64,000 nt of DNA from Metellina segmentata (Eukaryota > Arthropoda > Arachnida > Araneae > Tetragnathidae), in the NCBI GenBank assembly GCA_947359465.1, contig OX375879.1, positions 94,993,630-95,057,629 on the forward strand, given 5' to 3'. Within the stretch, counting starts at the first letter, position 1; the number at the start of each line of letters is the position of its first letter. The position numbers and the translations under genes are program-made. Below, in pieces: positions 54,711-64,000 of the stretch. A model generated the notes under the pieces. The model made no database searches. It had not been told where the DNA came from and saw only the letters and a program-made list of their open reading frames with translations.

Positions 54711-55194
54711 CTTTGCATGTTGTTCCTGGTCAATTGAACGCCGACGCCTACATGAACATTTTGGACAATTATTTTCTTCCAACGATCTGGCAATTTTATG
54801 GAATGGACGAATGTTACTTCCAGGACGACAACGCTCCATGTCATGTTGCAGCCTCTGTCAAGCAGTGGTATCGAGATATGGATGCAAAACGTCTTCGCTG
54901 GCCTGCTCTGAGTCCCGACCTAAACCCCATAGAACATTTGAGGGACGAGTTAGAAAGACGCTTATGGACCAGGGAACCACGTTCGAAATCTACAGCTGAG
55001 CTGGAGACATTCTTGCAACAAGAATGGACACAAATACCCATAGCTGTGTATCAAAACCTTGATGAAAGTATACCCAGAAGGGTTGCTAGTGCAACTGCAG
55101 CACGTGGGGGAACATCCTCCTAATAAAGCATGCATTCTTTTCCTTGTACAATCACATCTTGCTGTCCGGTCCATTAATGTACAGGTTAGTGTAT
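54711..55194 (+). mobile_element. Tc1-B 3' fragment
   Basis: It keeps the right inverted end (ccggtccattaatgtacagg, to about 55194, then TA) and the C-terminal half of the gene. The left boundary at about 54711 is abrupt, with no left end nearby. Confidence 0.8.
54713..55123 (+). pseudogene. Tc1-B transposase C-terminal half, open for 136 codons
   Basis: The longest open transposase frame in the window. It contains FQDDNAPCHVAASVKQWY (catalytic Asp) and SPDLNPIEHL (catalytic Glu), with 34 residues between them, the DD34E spacing of Tc1. The C-terminal segment RSKSTAELETFLQQEWTQIP then RRVASATAARGG closes the protein. The DNA-binding domain and first catalytic Asp are absent, so it cannot transpose. 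It may simply be young rather than selected. Confidence 0.85.
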
Positions 55195-55261
55195 ATAATA
55201 CTTGTTTTAGTGGAAAAACGTGCGTTCTTTCTACATTAATGAAAGCGGTAGCTGCGTTTGG

Positions 55262-55532
55262 AATAAGATCGGATTAGCAACCGGAGAGTTGGGAGTTTGA
55301 GTTAACCAAAGACCGTCGCGTACAAAAGGGGATGGTGCACGTTGAATCTTTCATGGCCTAAATGTCCTCAAATTGGCGTTTTGAGGAAGTAGTTTGGAGT
55401 GGGGTTCCAGCTCATGTGTGCCTTCTCATTTGACCGTGGTTCAAAATGACATGTCCTCGGATCTTTCCCTTTGGGATTGATTCCGGACCGTCGCCATTAG
55501 CCCGTTGTGTTGCTCCAGTGCGACGTAATTAC
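55262..55532 (+). mobile_element. SINE, head 2 / body A, 5'-truncated
   Basis: Starts in the head at 'gatcggattagcaaccggag'; the B box is decayed ('gggagtttgag'). Body A has small deletions and the tail ends 'gtgcgacgtaatta'. Confidence 0.8.
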
Positions 55533-56842
55533 GTTGCTATCTCTACGTACCTTTTTTTAACGTATTCCGTAAACCAAAGTAAAATCTTCACCTTCCAGTG
55601 ATTTGTTTCTTTAAATTGAAAAACCCTCCATAGTTACCACCTCGACAAGAAATATTATTGGAAGTAAAAACAAATCGCTTAGAAATAACAAAATTGAAAA
55701 AACAGTACATAAAATATATTTTAGAATTCTTAAAATATACCTGACAAAATAAATAATTTGTACACTTTAGCCACAGAGAAATTTTCCTGAAGGAATCTAC
55801 AAGAGGAATTCTCAGTGCGAACAAAACCAGCGGAAGATGAGGACTTTTACATACGGTTTTAGTGTCATCTACATTTAGAATAATTGAAAAAGTCTCTTAA
55901 GAAAGATATTGGTTCATTAAAAAAATATTTGGAATGAGTTCGTCAGCAATGAATGATTACGTTGTAATTTTTAAATATTTTAAATGAATGCATTTATTTG
56001 CTGTTAGCAAGTTTTTAAAATTTCACGAAAATGCTCATACGTCTAGAATTGTATTATTTCATAAATTAGCTTAAAATTTTTCTTTTCTTCGCAAAACTGT
56101 CGATTTTGCCAACGTTCATACCGCCATCTGTCATCCATTTCACTGAATTATCGGCTGCTGTTTCATCCCTTTCCGGTATATTTCGATGCTCTCTTTACTT
56201 GATGACACACGAACGATTCACTTGACCGACATTAACAACGAGGCAGTATCCATTTATCAGAAAAATGCACCTTGCTACTTCATCTGACATCTATAAAAAA
56301 CACACCTCCGCATTCAGATTGGCTCAGACAACGATTAAGTATTCATTGAGGTGACCGGTGTCTGCTAAAGCATGAAATTCCGAGTTTTTAGAATACTTCC
56401 ACTTCGGAATGTTCCGAAACCAATGAAAATGTAGAACGATCTTCCGTTTTCGCGGTTCCTCATCTTTTCCCCTTTCAAGGGACATAATCTTAGTCGACAA
56501 AATTCTAATTCCATACCAGGATGGATATATTTCAAATTCGACTGTTTTTTCGTAGTTTGCGGATTCCAGGAAACATTTTTAAACATTCCGCCATTGCGAA
56601 GTGAGTGTAGAAGGAAAATATCGAAGCATCAGAAATGCTTCGGTTGCTTCCTCGATTTTGGATGGATGAAAACTACGCGGTGTGTGGACATCACACATTT
56701 ATTACTCAATTTTAGGTCAAGAAAGTACTGTGCTGTGAAATGTAATGGATGTATCAGAGCCATTGAAATAAAACTAGGATGCGTCTTCAGTGATTAATAC
56801 TGTTATCTGATTAGGTTGTTTGGTTCGATTTTTTAATGGCAA
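55533..56842. other. Unassigned stretch
   Basis: Several frames of 65-78 codons (55588-55824 minus, 56365-56586 minus, 56594-56797 plus), none with a recognisable domain. No repeat named. Confidence 0.45.
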
Positions 56843-56935
56843 ATGGGACCATTCTTGGTCAAGCTAAGCCAAACAATGTCAAATAAATGAACATACAAGG
56901 GAAATGGACTTACAGAGGCACGCCCAGGATATAAA
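56843..56935 (-). mobile_element. SINE-4 fragment
   Basis: 'gaccattcttggtcaagctaagccaaac' region and 'gaacatacaagggaaatgga' match the SINE-4 body; the head is lost. Confidence 0.5.
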
Positions 56936-58144
56936 TTTAGAGGGGACTATATTTTTACCATAAGCTTTTTATTTAATGGTTTGATATTTTCTTTGAAACA
57001 TAGACTAGTTTTAGTATGTTTTTCCTACAGACCACTTTTAGAGCGTGTGACCTAGACACTAGTTTCAGATTGCATTACCTGGTGACTAGTTTTGCTGGGT
57101 GTGTTAGTGCTGCTCACCCAGAAACCAGTTTTAAAGTGACTATTACAAGATAAATAGAATATGTAATGAAATATTAAATTTTTAATTGTTTCATCCAACC
57201 CTAGTTAATGATGAATGGAACTCTTTATTATCTGGTCTGAAAGCCATTAATAAATATTAGTTTTGACTGCAAAAAGAAAAAAAATATCAAAACACATTTA
57301 TACTCTCGATCTTTAAGAAGAAATCACGCAAATAAATAAGGATATTTCTCTGATTTTTATACGACCTGAGGGTGCTTAAAGCCTCATACCTCCTCCTTAG
57401 GTTCACCCCTAGAAATAAATATACAAGAAAAGTTTTACCGACACTGTTTTGAGAAATACATCCTGGAGGGAATTGTCTAATTAGGTAACACTACCGGCTA
57501 ACGGGATTGACTTCTAACAGTCTATCAGATTTTCGATAAGTCTATGGAAGCCGTGTTGCGGACTGTAGCAACTAAAATAGTTCCTTAGGGCGCTGCCTAT
57601 TAACTCTTCTTGAATGCAAACTAGTAGATGTTGAAGGCATTGAATTATATTTTGGAAATTTCATTCTGATTGACGAGTGAATAGTCTTTTAAAACATGCA
57701 TATTTCGACACTATAAGTATTTATATTATATATCAATATAAGTACTTTGTGTTTGTGACATTTCATTTTGTGAGAGCCAGGTCTTCTTTGCTTTATTTTA
57801 AAAGAAAACTACTTTCACAGAGTCATATTTGGTATAAATAATATTGTTTTAGAGATTGTAAAAATAAGTGTATAACGCATTGTGTTGTATAATTAGCTTT
57901 GTGGAAGAAAAGTAAAACTCAAGCTGTAACAAGAAATTTTCAAATCCGGACAGCCATTACTAGAAGCTTTTCGTCGATCCATTGATAAAATAAAGTAGAA
58001 ATTGAAACTTTCATTCCTTTTTTCAAAATCATAACCGCTTTGTTATCTCAACACTGATGGACTAAAGCAAATGATTTCCCACACTCTAAACAAAGCAATA
58101 TGTGATATTAAGGGTCGCGTGTGAGTCATGCAAATCTAAAAATT
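56936..58144. other. AT-rich stretch with a weak repeat
   Basis: 57003-57140 contains several 'actagttttag' / 'accagttttaa' phrases about 40 bp apart, possibly a decayed minisatellite. No gene seen. Confidence 0.45.
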
Positions 58145-58707
58145 CACTATATGGACAAAAAGTATTTGGACACTGCAGAAATTCGGGGAGGAGGTTCCAT
58201 CTTAATGTGGGGTTATTTTTCCTGGACTCGGTGCATTGCTTTATGTACCTGGTACCACGAGCGCTGAGGTGTACCTCGACGTCTCTCTCTATCCTTGCCT
58301 ACACTATGGCAATACTACGGCTATGATGGTTGTTTCTTTCTACAGGATCGAGCTCCATGCCATACTGCAAAACGTGTGCTGGTATGGTTTTATGAAAATG
58401 AGGTGAATTTGCTTTACTGACCTATTCAGAGCCCCGATCTGAATGCGATCGAGCACTTGTGGGACCAATTGGAGCGACGAGTACGACACAGCCACGCACC
58501 CCCATCTTCACAACAATCTCTTCTCACATCCTTGAAAGAGGCATGGCGAGCTATTCCTGCCCAAACGTACAGAGAACTTGTGGATAGTATGCCTCTACAT
58601 GTTGCAGCTGTAATACTAGCAAAAGGAGGCCTACCCGTTACTAAATAGAATAATAAAGCACTTTTTCTGAAAACATACAGTGTTCAAATACTTTTGTTCA
58701 TATAGTG
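58145..58707 (+). mobile_element. Tc1-C deletion derivative
   Basis: 563 bp with inverted ends (cactatatggacaaaaagta at the left; complement at 58683-58707, followed by TA). The 5' end runs directly into the transposase middle (ATTCGGGGAGGAGGTTCCAT). Remaining coding blocks include FLQDRAPCHTAKRV, HLWDQLERRVRHSH and AWRAIPAQTYRELVDSMP in broken frames. Same junction type as the copy ending at 42252. Confidence 0.85.
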
Positions 58708-59292
58708 TATGTTAACCCTACTTTTCATTACATATGTAGATAAGCCTACACAAACATATCTCACAAGATTGTCCGATTTTGGACCTTGCACCATAAAACA
58801 AAGAGCAGGATGGAGTTAGCTGATCGCGGAAGATTTGAATTGACCTCTTATACGTGCAATCTCAAAAAAGGGCATGTGCCTGTAGTTCGGAACGGCACGC
58901 AATATGGAAACTACGTTTTATCGGTGTGTAATTAGTGAAATCTATCGAAATTTGTACAAAACGCTTCTGTGTTAGAAGGCACTCATACTTTGATTCGAGC
59001 GTCAAATGAGAATCTGTTTTTTAAATAGAGGCGTGGAATTTTGAAGTTCTGAAAATATTTTTGAGGCTTCTTTGAAAAGATAATTATTTGAGATATAAAG
59101 GTATTCATAATAATACATTTGTTTTGGAATGCTCTCAATTATTAGCTTTCTTCAAAATTTAAGAAAACAAACGTAAACCAAGTGCACTTAATATGAACAA
59201 TTCGACTACACGGAATATGAAATATGTTTCATATTACGTGCATATCTTTATAGATAATTATTTTTTGAAAATAATAGAAGGTTATTCTCTAT
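58708..59292. other. Unassigned stretch
   Basis: No gene or repeat supported. Confidence 0.5.
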
Positions 59293-59381
59293 GTAGGTAG
59301 GTATTTAACTAACATCACACCGAAGCAACACAGCGAGGTATTGACGACAGTTCGGCATCTAATCCGAAAGACAAGATCGGA
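59293..59381 (-). mobile_element. SINE tail fragment
   Basis: 'taggtaggtatttaactaac' then 'gaagcaacacagcgaggta' and 'ttgacgacagttcgg'; tail only. Confidence 0.65.
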
Positions 59382-59524
59382 AATTTAGTTATTGATATGA
59401 TATTTTGCACAATTTCATTTCAATACAAGACTAGATGTTTATTAAATTTCATTGAAATCGGTAGTAAAGGTCATAGTTCTAAAAAATAAAAAAATAACTC
59501 AGTTATACTTAGGAACAAAACTTG

Positions 59525-59740
59525 AAGGTAATTGGTAATTTTTAATTAACGTCATACTAGAGCAACACAATGAGCTATTGACCAGTTAATTGATCCGAGG
59601 ACAACACCACGTCATTTTTAAAACAACGGCCAGCAGCTCAGATGTTACCTCGTCATCTGACCGTAGATCAAAATGACGTGGTGTTGTCCTCGGATAGTTC
59701 CGGAATTCTCCGAACCTCGGCCATCCCGTCATCTTAAAAT
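59525..59740. mobile_element. Palindromic SINE fragment
   Basis: The left half is body A/tail on the minus strand ('ccgaggacaacaccacgtca' at 59595). The right half is the same segment on the plus strand ('tgacgtggtgttgtcctcgg' at 59675). The halves form a near-perfect inverted repeat around 59640. Confidence 0.7.
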
Positions 59741-60790
59741 AAAATGTTACACACCTTACTTAAAAAGGTTTTGTTTTGTATATTTTATTAATTTTATGAA
59801 ACAGCATTCGACAAACCATTACGTATTTAACCAGACTTGATGGGGGAAAGTGTTGATCAAAGCTATACATATCCCACCAAGACATTACTCATGTCTGTTA
59901 TTTTACAGGGAATAAATGAATCATTAAAATTTAACTCCTAAATAATATATCTGCAATAGGTAAAATACCGTAACACAAAATACAAACAGAAACTAAATTT
60001 CAATCAATCATTTAAAAAATACAAAATTCTGGAAAAGAAAGATATGAGCAAGAGTGTCGAATTTCGACTTCCTGAACATATTCTGAAATAAATCAATTCG
60101 AAAAAAGATGTTTGAAAAGTATGTATAAAGCCAATAATGATTTATTTACAAAAAGAACACAAATTTATAAGACTTGTAAATGCTCATATATGACCGCAAT
60201 ATTTCGCAATCACTGAATTCTAAATCAAATTCATAAAAGGTGTTAAGGAGGTCATGGAGAACCAGATCTCGAAAGGCTTTCAATCTCCAGTATTGACAGT
60301 ATCCAGTATTGAAGGGTTTTTTTTTCTTAGTATTGGGTTTTTTTATTTTTTTTCTGTCTAGAACACACACACACATAATTATGGCGTTTCCGGAAACCTA
60401 ATAGCTTTTTTGATAAAAGGGTTTTTCGTTTGGCTTTTCGTGTTTTAAGTTATGTAAAATTAAATATTTTAGAAATTATTTTTACATGAATCAAATACTC
60501 ATAAATTATTTATGTTTTGGGAAGAAATAAAATATCTGTTTAAACATAAATATTATAATTGAATTTGTTTTGAAAAAAAATTGTTGTTCTAGCAATAATA
60601 GTAAAACAGTGTTTTATTGGAAAAATTGTTTTACTATCAATATTGACAAACTGAGTTACGCGTACCGCAATAATTCTATACTCAGTGTTATTTCGAATTG
60701 TTTTCAGTTCATTCAGTTTTCGTCTATTTGCCCTATGCACACCTAGTGAAAATAGAATGGGGGTTAATATGTAGCCTACGTTCCACGCAG
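59741..60790. other. AT-rich stretch, nothing recognised
   Basis: Short frames on the minus strand (60146-60376, 60540-60740) show no domain. A CA run lies at 60364-60376. Confidence 0.5.
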
Positions 60791-61035
60791 GGTTCTAAAG
60801 TATCTGTATCAAAGTTGTTGTGGATTGTGCATGTCCATTTATTGCAAGAAAATAAACTTTAGATTTGAGATTAGATTTTGAAACTTTGAAATTGAGGCTT
60901 CGACGGGCACTTTTAGGACAACATGTATGCCAATTTTAATGGCTACAGATTGGTCTGAAGACGGGAAAGAAATAGTCTATGTTTTCGGCAATGTTCTAAA
61001 GTATAAGAGTACCACATTTGGTGTGGATTGGTCAA
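60791..61035. repeat. Dispersed repeat R2, second copy
   Basis: 'ttaggacaacatgtatgcca' and 'tggtctgaagac' match 44165-44275. A phrase 'gttctaaagtat...ttggtgtggattg' occurs at 60791 and 60993, so the unit itself may be tandem with a period near 202 bp. Confidence 0.5.
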
Positions 61036-61085
61036 ACGCTGTATAGATTTATATAGAGAATACACACACAAATCCTTTTTAGATA

Positions 61086-61629
61086 CACTACCCTATACAA
61101 TAATGGACCGGACAGCAAGATGTGATGGTATAAGGGAAAGAATACATGCTTTAATAGGGGGATGGTCCCACACGTGCTGCAATTACACTAGCAAACCTTC
61201 TGAGCAAGGTTTTGATGCACAGCCATGGGTATTTGTATCCATTCCTGCTGCAAGTACGTCGCCATCTCAGCAGTAGATTTCGGACGTGGTTCCCTGGTCC
61301 GTAAGCGTCGTTTTAACTCGTCCCTCAAATGATCTATGGGGCTTATGTCGTCAGAGCAGGAAAGGGAAGACGTTTTACATCCATATATTGATACCACTGC
61401 AACATGACATGGAGCGTTGTCGTTTTGGAAGTAACATTCGTCCATTCCATAAAATGGTCAGAGCGTAAGAAGAACCTGATTGTCCAAAATGTTCATGCAG
61501 GCATCGGCGCTCAATTTACCAGAAACAACATGCAAAGGTCCCAGGCCATACGACGAAAAACACCCCAAAACTAGCAGTCGGATTTGAAAGAAAATCCGAT
61601 GGCGTCCGGTCCATTATTGTAGGGTAGAG
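61086..61629 (-). mobile_element. Tc1-B deletion derivative, second copy
   Basis: 544 bp between TA dinucleotides (61084-61085, 61630-61631) with inverted ends cactaccctatacaataatg and its complement. A subterminal hairpin (cggatttgaaagaaaatccg) lies at 61579-61598. The minus-strand transposase C-terminal half shows MDECYFQNDNAPCHVA and the KSTAEMATYLQQEW block with deletions. Same 5' junction as 47730-48299. Confidence 0.85.
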
Positions 61630-61807
61630 TATATAGAAGATATACCATCTCATATTCACATGAATTAATTTCATTCCTCGAAACGAAATAAAGTTATCTA
61701 AAAATACTATTGAAGTTTCCTTTATATCTAAAGATGTTAATTTCCATTTCCAATAAAACGTATGTTACTCCAATTATATTCCGAGTACCTAATTCAATTC
61801 CACGACC
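61630..61807. other. Spacer
   Basis: AT-rich; nothing seen. Confidence 0.5.
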
Positions 61808-62115
61808 GCGGTAGCCTGGATGAAAGGGTAGAGGATTAGCACCGGGAGGATGGAGAGTCTAAAACTCAATCAAGTAAACGACTGTCGTGTCCGTGGGGAC
61901 TGGAATACATTATATCTGCCGTGGCCTCAAATGTCCGTTGGCCTGGTGTGGAAGTTTGGAGAGTGGGGTTGCCTGCTAAGATGTGATCTCACCATATGAT
62001 CGTGATTTCAAATTACGAGGCTTTGTCCTAGGGTTATTCCCTGTGCGATTGATCCCGAATCGTCGCCAATAACTCTTTATGCTGCTCCAGTGCGACGTAA
62101 ATTTAACTACCTACC
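61808..62115 (+). mobile_element. SINE, head 2 / body A
   Basis: Head ggtagcctggatgaaagggt, decayed B box ('gagagtctaaaactc'), body A, and tail ending 'taactacctaccta'. A short inverted tail motif (ttaggtaggtagttgagg, 62136-62153) follows. Confidence 0.8.
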
Positions 62116-62605
62116 TAATATCTCATGAATTGAGTTATTAGGTAGGTAGTTGAGGTTAGGTTTCAATATTCCTGATTTATGTCAAGTTGAGTACACATCT
62201 TTTTGATGCACAGTGCTCCATTTAATGTTTGACAGGATAAATTGTGTCAAAATTTTATTATTTTTATATTTGATAAGCTGTTATAATCCGTTCAGGCTTA
62301 GGAAATAGAGTTACGTAGTTCACACGAAAAGAAAATTTTATTTTTATTTTCCATTTGAAGCGAAACAAATACATTTTAAAGTTAGGTAACAGGAATTAAA
62401 TGAGTAATTTATGACTCGATTAAGATTAGTCTGTATGACTGATTTACTGATAATCGTACAGTATTATTTATTTCCACGGAAAATAATGCAATAAATTCTT
62501 AAAGTTCTTTCACATCTGATTACGTAAAGACTGTCTTTGAAATTCCGCTTTAAATTCGCTTAAAGTACGTTTTACATAGAACATGTCTTGTTATTTACAA
62601 TATAT
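62116..62605. other. AT-rich stretch, nothing recognised
   Basis: No gene or repeat supported. Confidence 0.5.
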
Positions 62606-62632
62606 ATATCTCTCTATATTAAAAAAATGTTA

Positions 62633-62658
62633 CCGCCGCCGCCGACGCCGCCGCCGCA
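62633..62658. repeat. CCG trinucleotide run
   Basis: (CCG)n with one GAC interruption, a GC-rich island in AT-rich DNA. Confidence 0.9.
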
Positions 62659-63065
62659 GGATTGAAAACTGTGTTGTTTAGCTCGATTCTTAGACGGTTT
62701 CCCGAGAAAGTACTGATCGGAAAAAAATGAAATTAACATGCTTTGTTCTTCATCGTATTCCCTGGATAATTATTAAGATTTTTTTCCGATGCGGCTATTA
62801 GTTTAGGTTTTATTAAGCGTTAAAGTTGAAGAAGTGAAATTTCTTCCGCGAGTGAGCAAAACACATTCAAATTTTCAGTCTTCAGTCGTGAGTTTTTTTT
62901 TAAGAGTACCTCTCAACGTAAATTTTTGCAGCTCGTCGAGTTTTTTTTTAAATTTAAATTTGGTTCTTGATAATATTTTTTTGAAATTCAGGAAAAATCG
63001 GGAGATTTTTGTTACTTTTTTTTAAACTGCCGTATCTATATCTAATTACTATTAGTTTTTAATTT

Positions 63066-63560
63066 TTAAAATATCGCAGTATACCTCAGAATATACTCTT
63101 TCTTACAGTACTATTATTTTTGAAATCGGTTAATAATTAAATTGGATGCGATCAAAAGTTCGTCATACAAAATTCGGAATCTTTGGATATTTTCGCTACT
63201 TATTGTTAAAACCGTTTTGTCTACGGCAAAAGCCATTATTTTTTAAATTTGAAAACATCACTGAATACATTACATTACACTCTTTCTTATGGTACAGTTA
63301 TTTTTCAAATTGGTTAATAAATAAAATCGATGCAATTAAAAGTTGGTCATACAATTTTCGGAACTTTCAGATCGTAACTTCCGATACAAAACTAAAATGG
63401 TCATATCTGTATAGTATTACTGTTAGTTTTTAATTTTAAAAATATTGCAGTATACCTCAGAATATACTCTTTCTTACTTTCTTACGGTACAATTATTTTT
63501 AAAATTGGTTCATAAATAAATTCGATGCAATCAAAAGTTGGTGTCACAAATTTCGTATTT
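63066..63560. repeat. Three direct repeats, period about 185 bp
   Basis: The phrases 'cagtatacctcagaatatac', 'ctctttctta', 'aaattggttaataaataaa' and 'gatgcaatcaaaagttggt' recur at about 63078, 63270 and 63445. Short open frames over them are not conserved between units. Confidence 0.75.
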
Positions 63561-64000
63561 TTCAGTTCGCATAGCTGCTTCCGAAAGCAGTAGTGGGTTG
63601 CACTTTAGACTATCGGGTTTGCCAGATATCAAATTTATCGTAGCAACAATTGCCATAAAAACGATTTCTTTTTATTTGGCGAGGAAAAAGGCTCGCTTTT
63701 TTCCCTCTGTTCTCAAGACAGTTTACCGACAAAGTACAGATCGTAAAGTTTGGATATTAACAATGTTTACTTAAAATTGTACAGGGAACAAGATACAGAA
63801 GATTTTTTACTGATGCGGCTATTAGTTTAGGGTGCATTAAGTGTTAAAGGGAAAAAAAGTTAAATCACTTGCGAAAGAAGTATTGGTTTGAGAAAGCAAA
63901 CTAAACGGATTGCGTAGCAATCCCCGGGGTCGGCGAGCATAAGCGAGACGCAGCGAAGCCCTCGCTGTGACGTCATGAACCGGAAAGTGAGATCAGCATA

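Larger units (their letters stand above)
62606..64000 (+). mobile_element. Possible longer Helitron-related element, runs off the window
   Basis: The right part (63906-63965) has the HelN1-type 3' palindrome cluster in plus orientation: 'ggattgcgtagcaatcc', 'cggcgagcataagcgag', 'cgcagcgaagccctcgctg'. The left part may start at 'tctctctatattaaaaaaat' (62609), like a TC(TA)n 5' end. Inside are two copies of 'gatgcggctattagtttagg' (62789, 63813) and three copies of an AT-rich unit near 63066, 63280 and 63440. No CTAG end was found before 64000. Boundaries are inferred. Confidence 0.35.

Overview
This is an AT-rich eukaryotic window made almost entirely of transposable elements and their debris. 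I find no convincing host gene, no rRNA or true tRNA gene, no CRISPR array and no bacterial-style operon. The mix of elements (tRNA-headed SINEs, several Tc1 families, PIF/Harbinger, TTAA-flanked MITEs, TC...CTAG Helitrons, a LINE with a terminal RNase H) fits an arthropod. Some transposase fragments resemble those I associate with spider genomes, so arachnid is my best guess, but that is memory-based inference.

Layout: 1-2945 is a dispersed repeat with an internal AT-rich tandem array, split by a SINE and a Helitron. 3003-4650 is Helitron debris. 4950-5586 holds the only, weak, candidate for non-transposon exons. 6460-8375 is a PIF/Harbinger element carrying a broken HARBI1-like transposase and a MADF-like second ORF, with a MITE nested in the transposase. 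8509-9826 is a Helitron inserted into another Helitron of its own family. 9870-13650 is Helitron debris and SINEs. 13651-15118 is the 3' end of a LINE, and its tail runs straight into a 3 kb tandem array (to 18146). 18380-18905 is a pair of SINEs. 19374-20945 is a decayed DDE transposon with long inverted ends. 21688-24565 is a Tc1 element split by a second Tc1 and a SINE. 24923-26104 holds Tc1 and Helitron fragments.

From 26 to 64 kb the same families recur: long Helitrons at 32094-33755, 40248-41743 and 52480-54049; short Helitrons at 34254-34904 and 38222-38870; palindrome-rich TTAA MITEs; a SINE cluster at 48978-50012; and Tc1 deletion derivatives at 47730, 58145 and 61086. Between them lie AT-rich stretches in which I recognise nothing.

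No intact autonomous copy is visible, so non-autonomous families (SINEs, Helitrons, MITEs, Tc1 derivatives) must have been mobilised by enzymes encoded elsewhere. The most informative features are structural: empty sites and target duplications readable directly in the sequence, SINEs that combine different tRNA-like heads with a shared body, SINEs that have captured an inverted copy of their own tail, two Tc1 families that independently left C-terminal-half derivatives, and a satellite born from a LINE tail.
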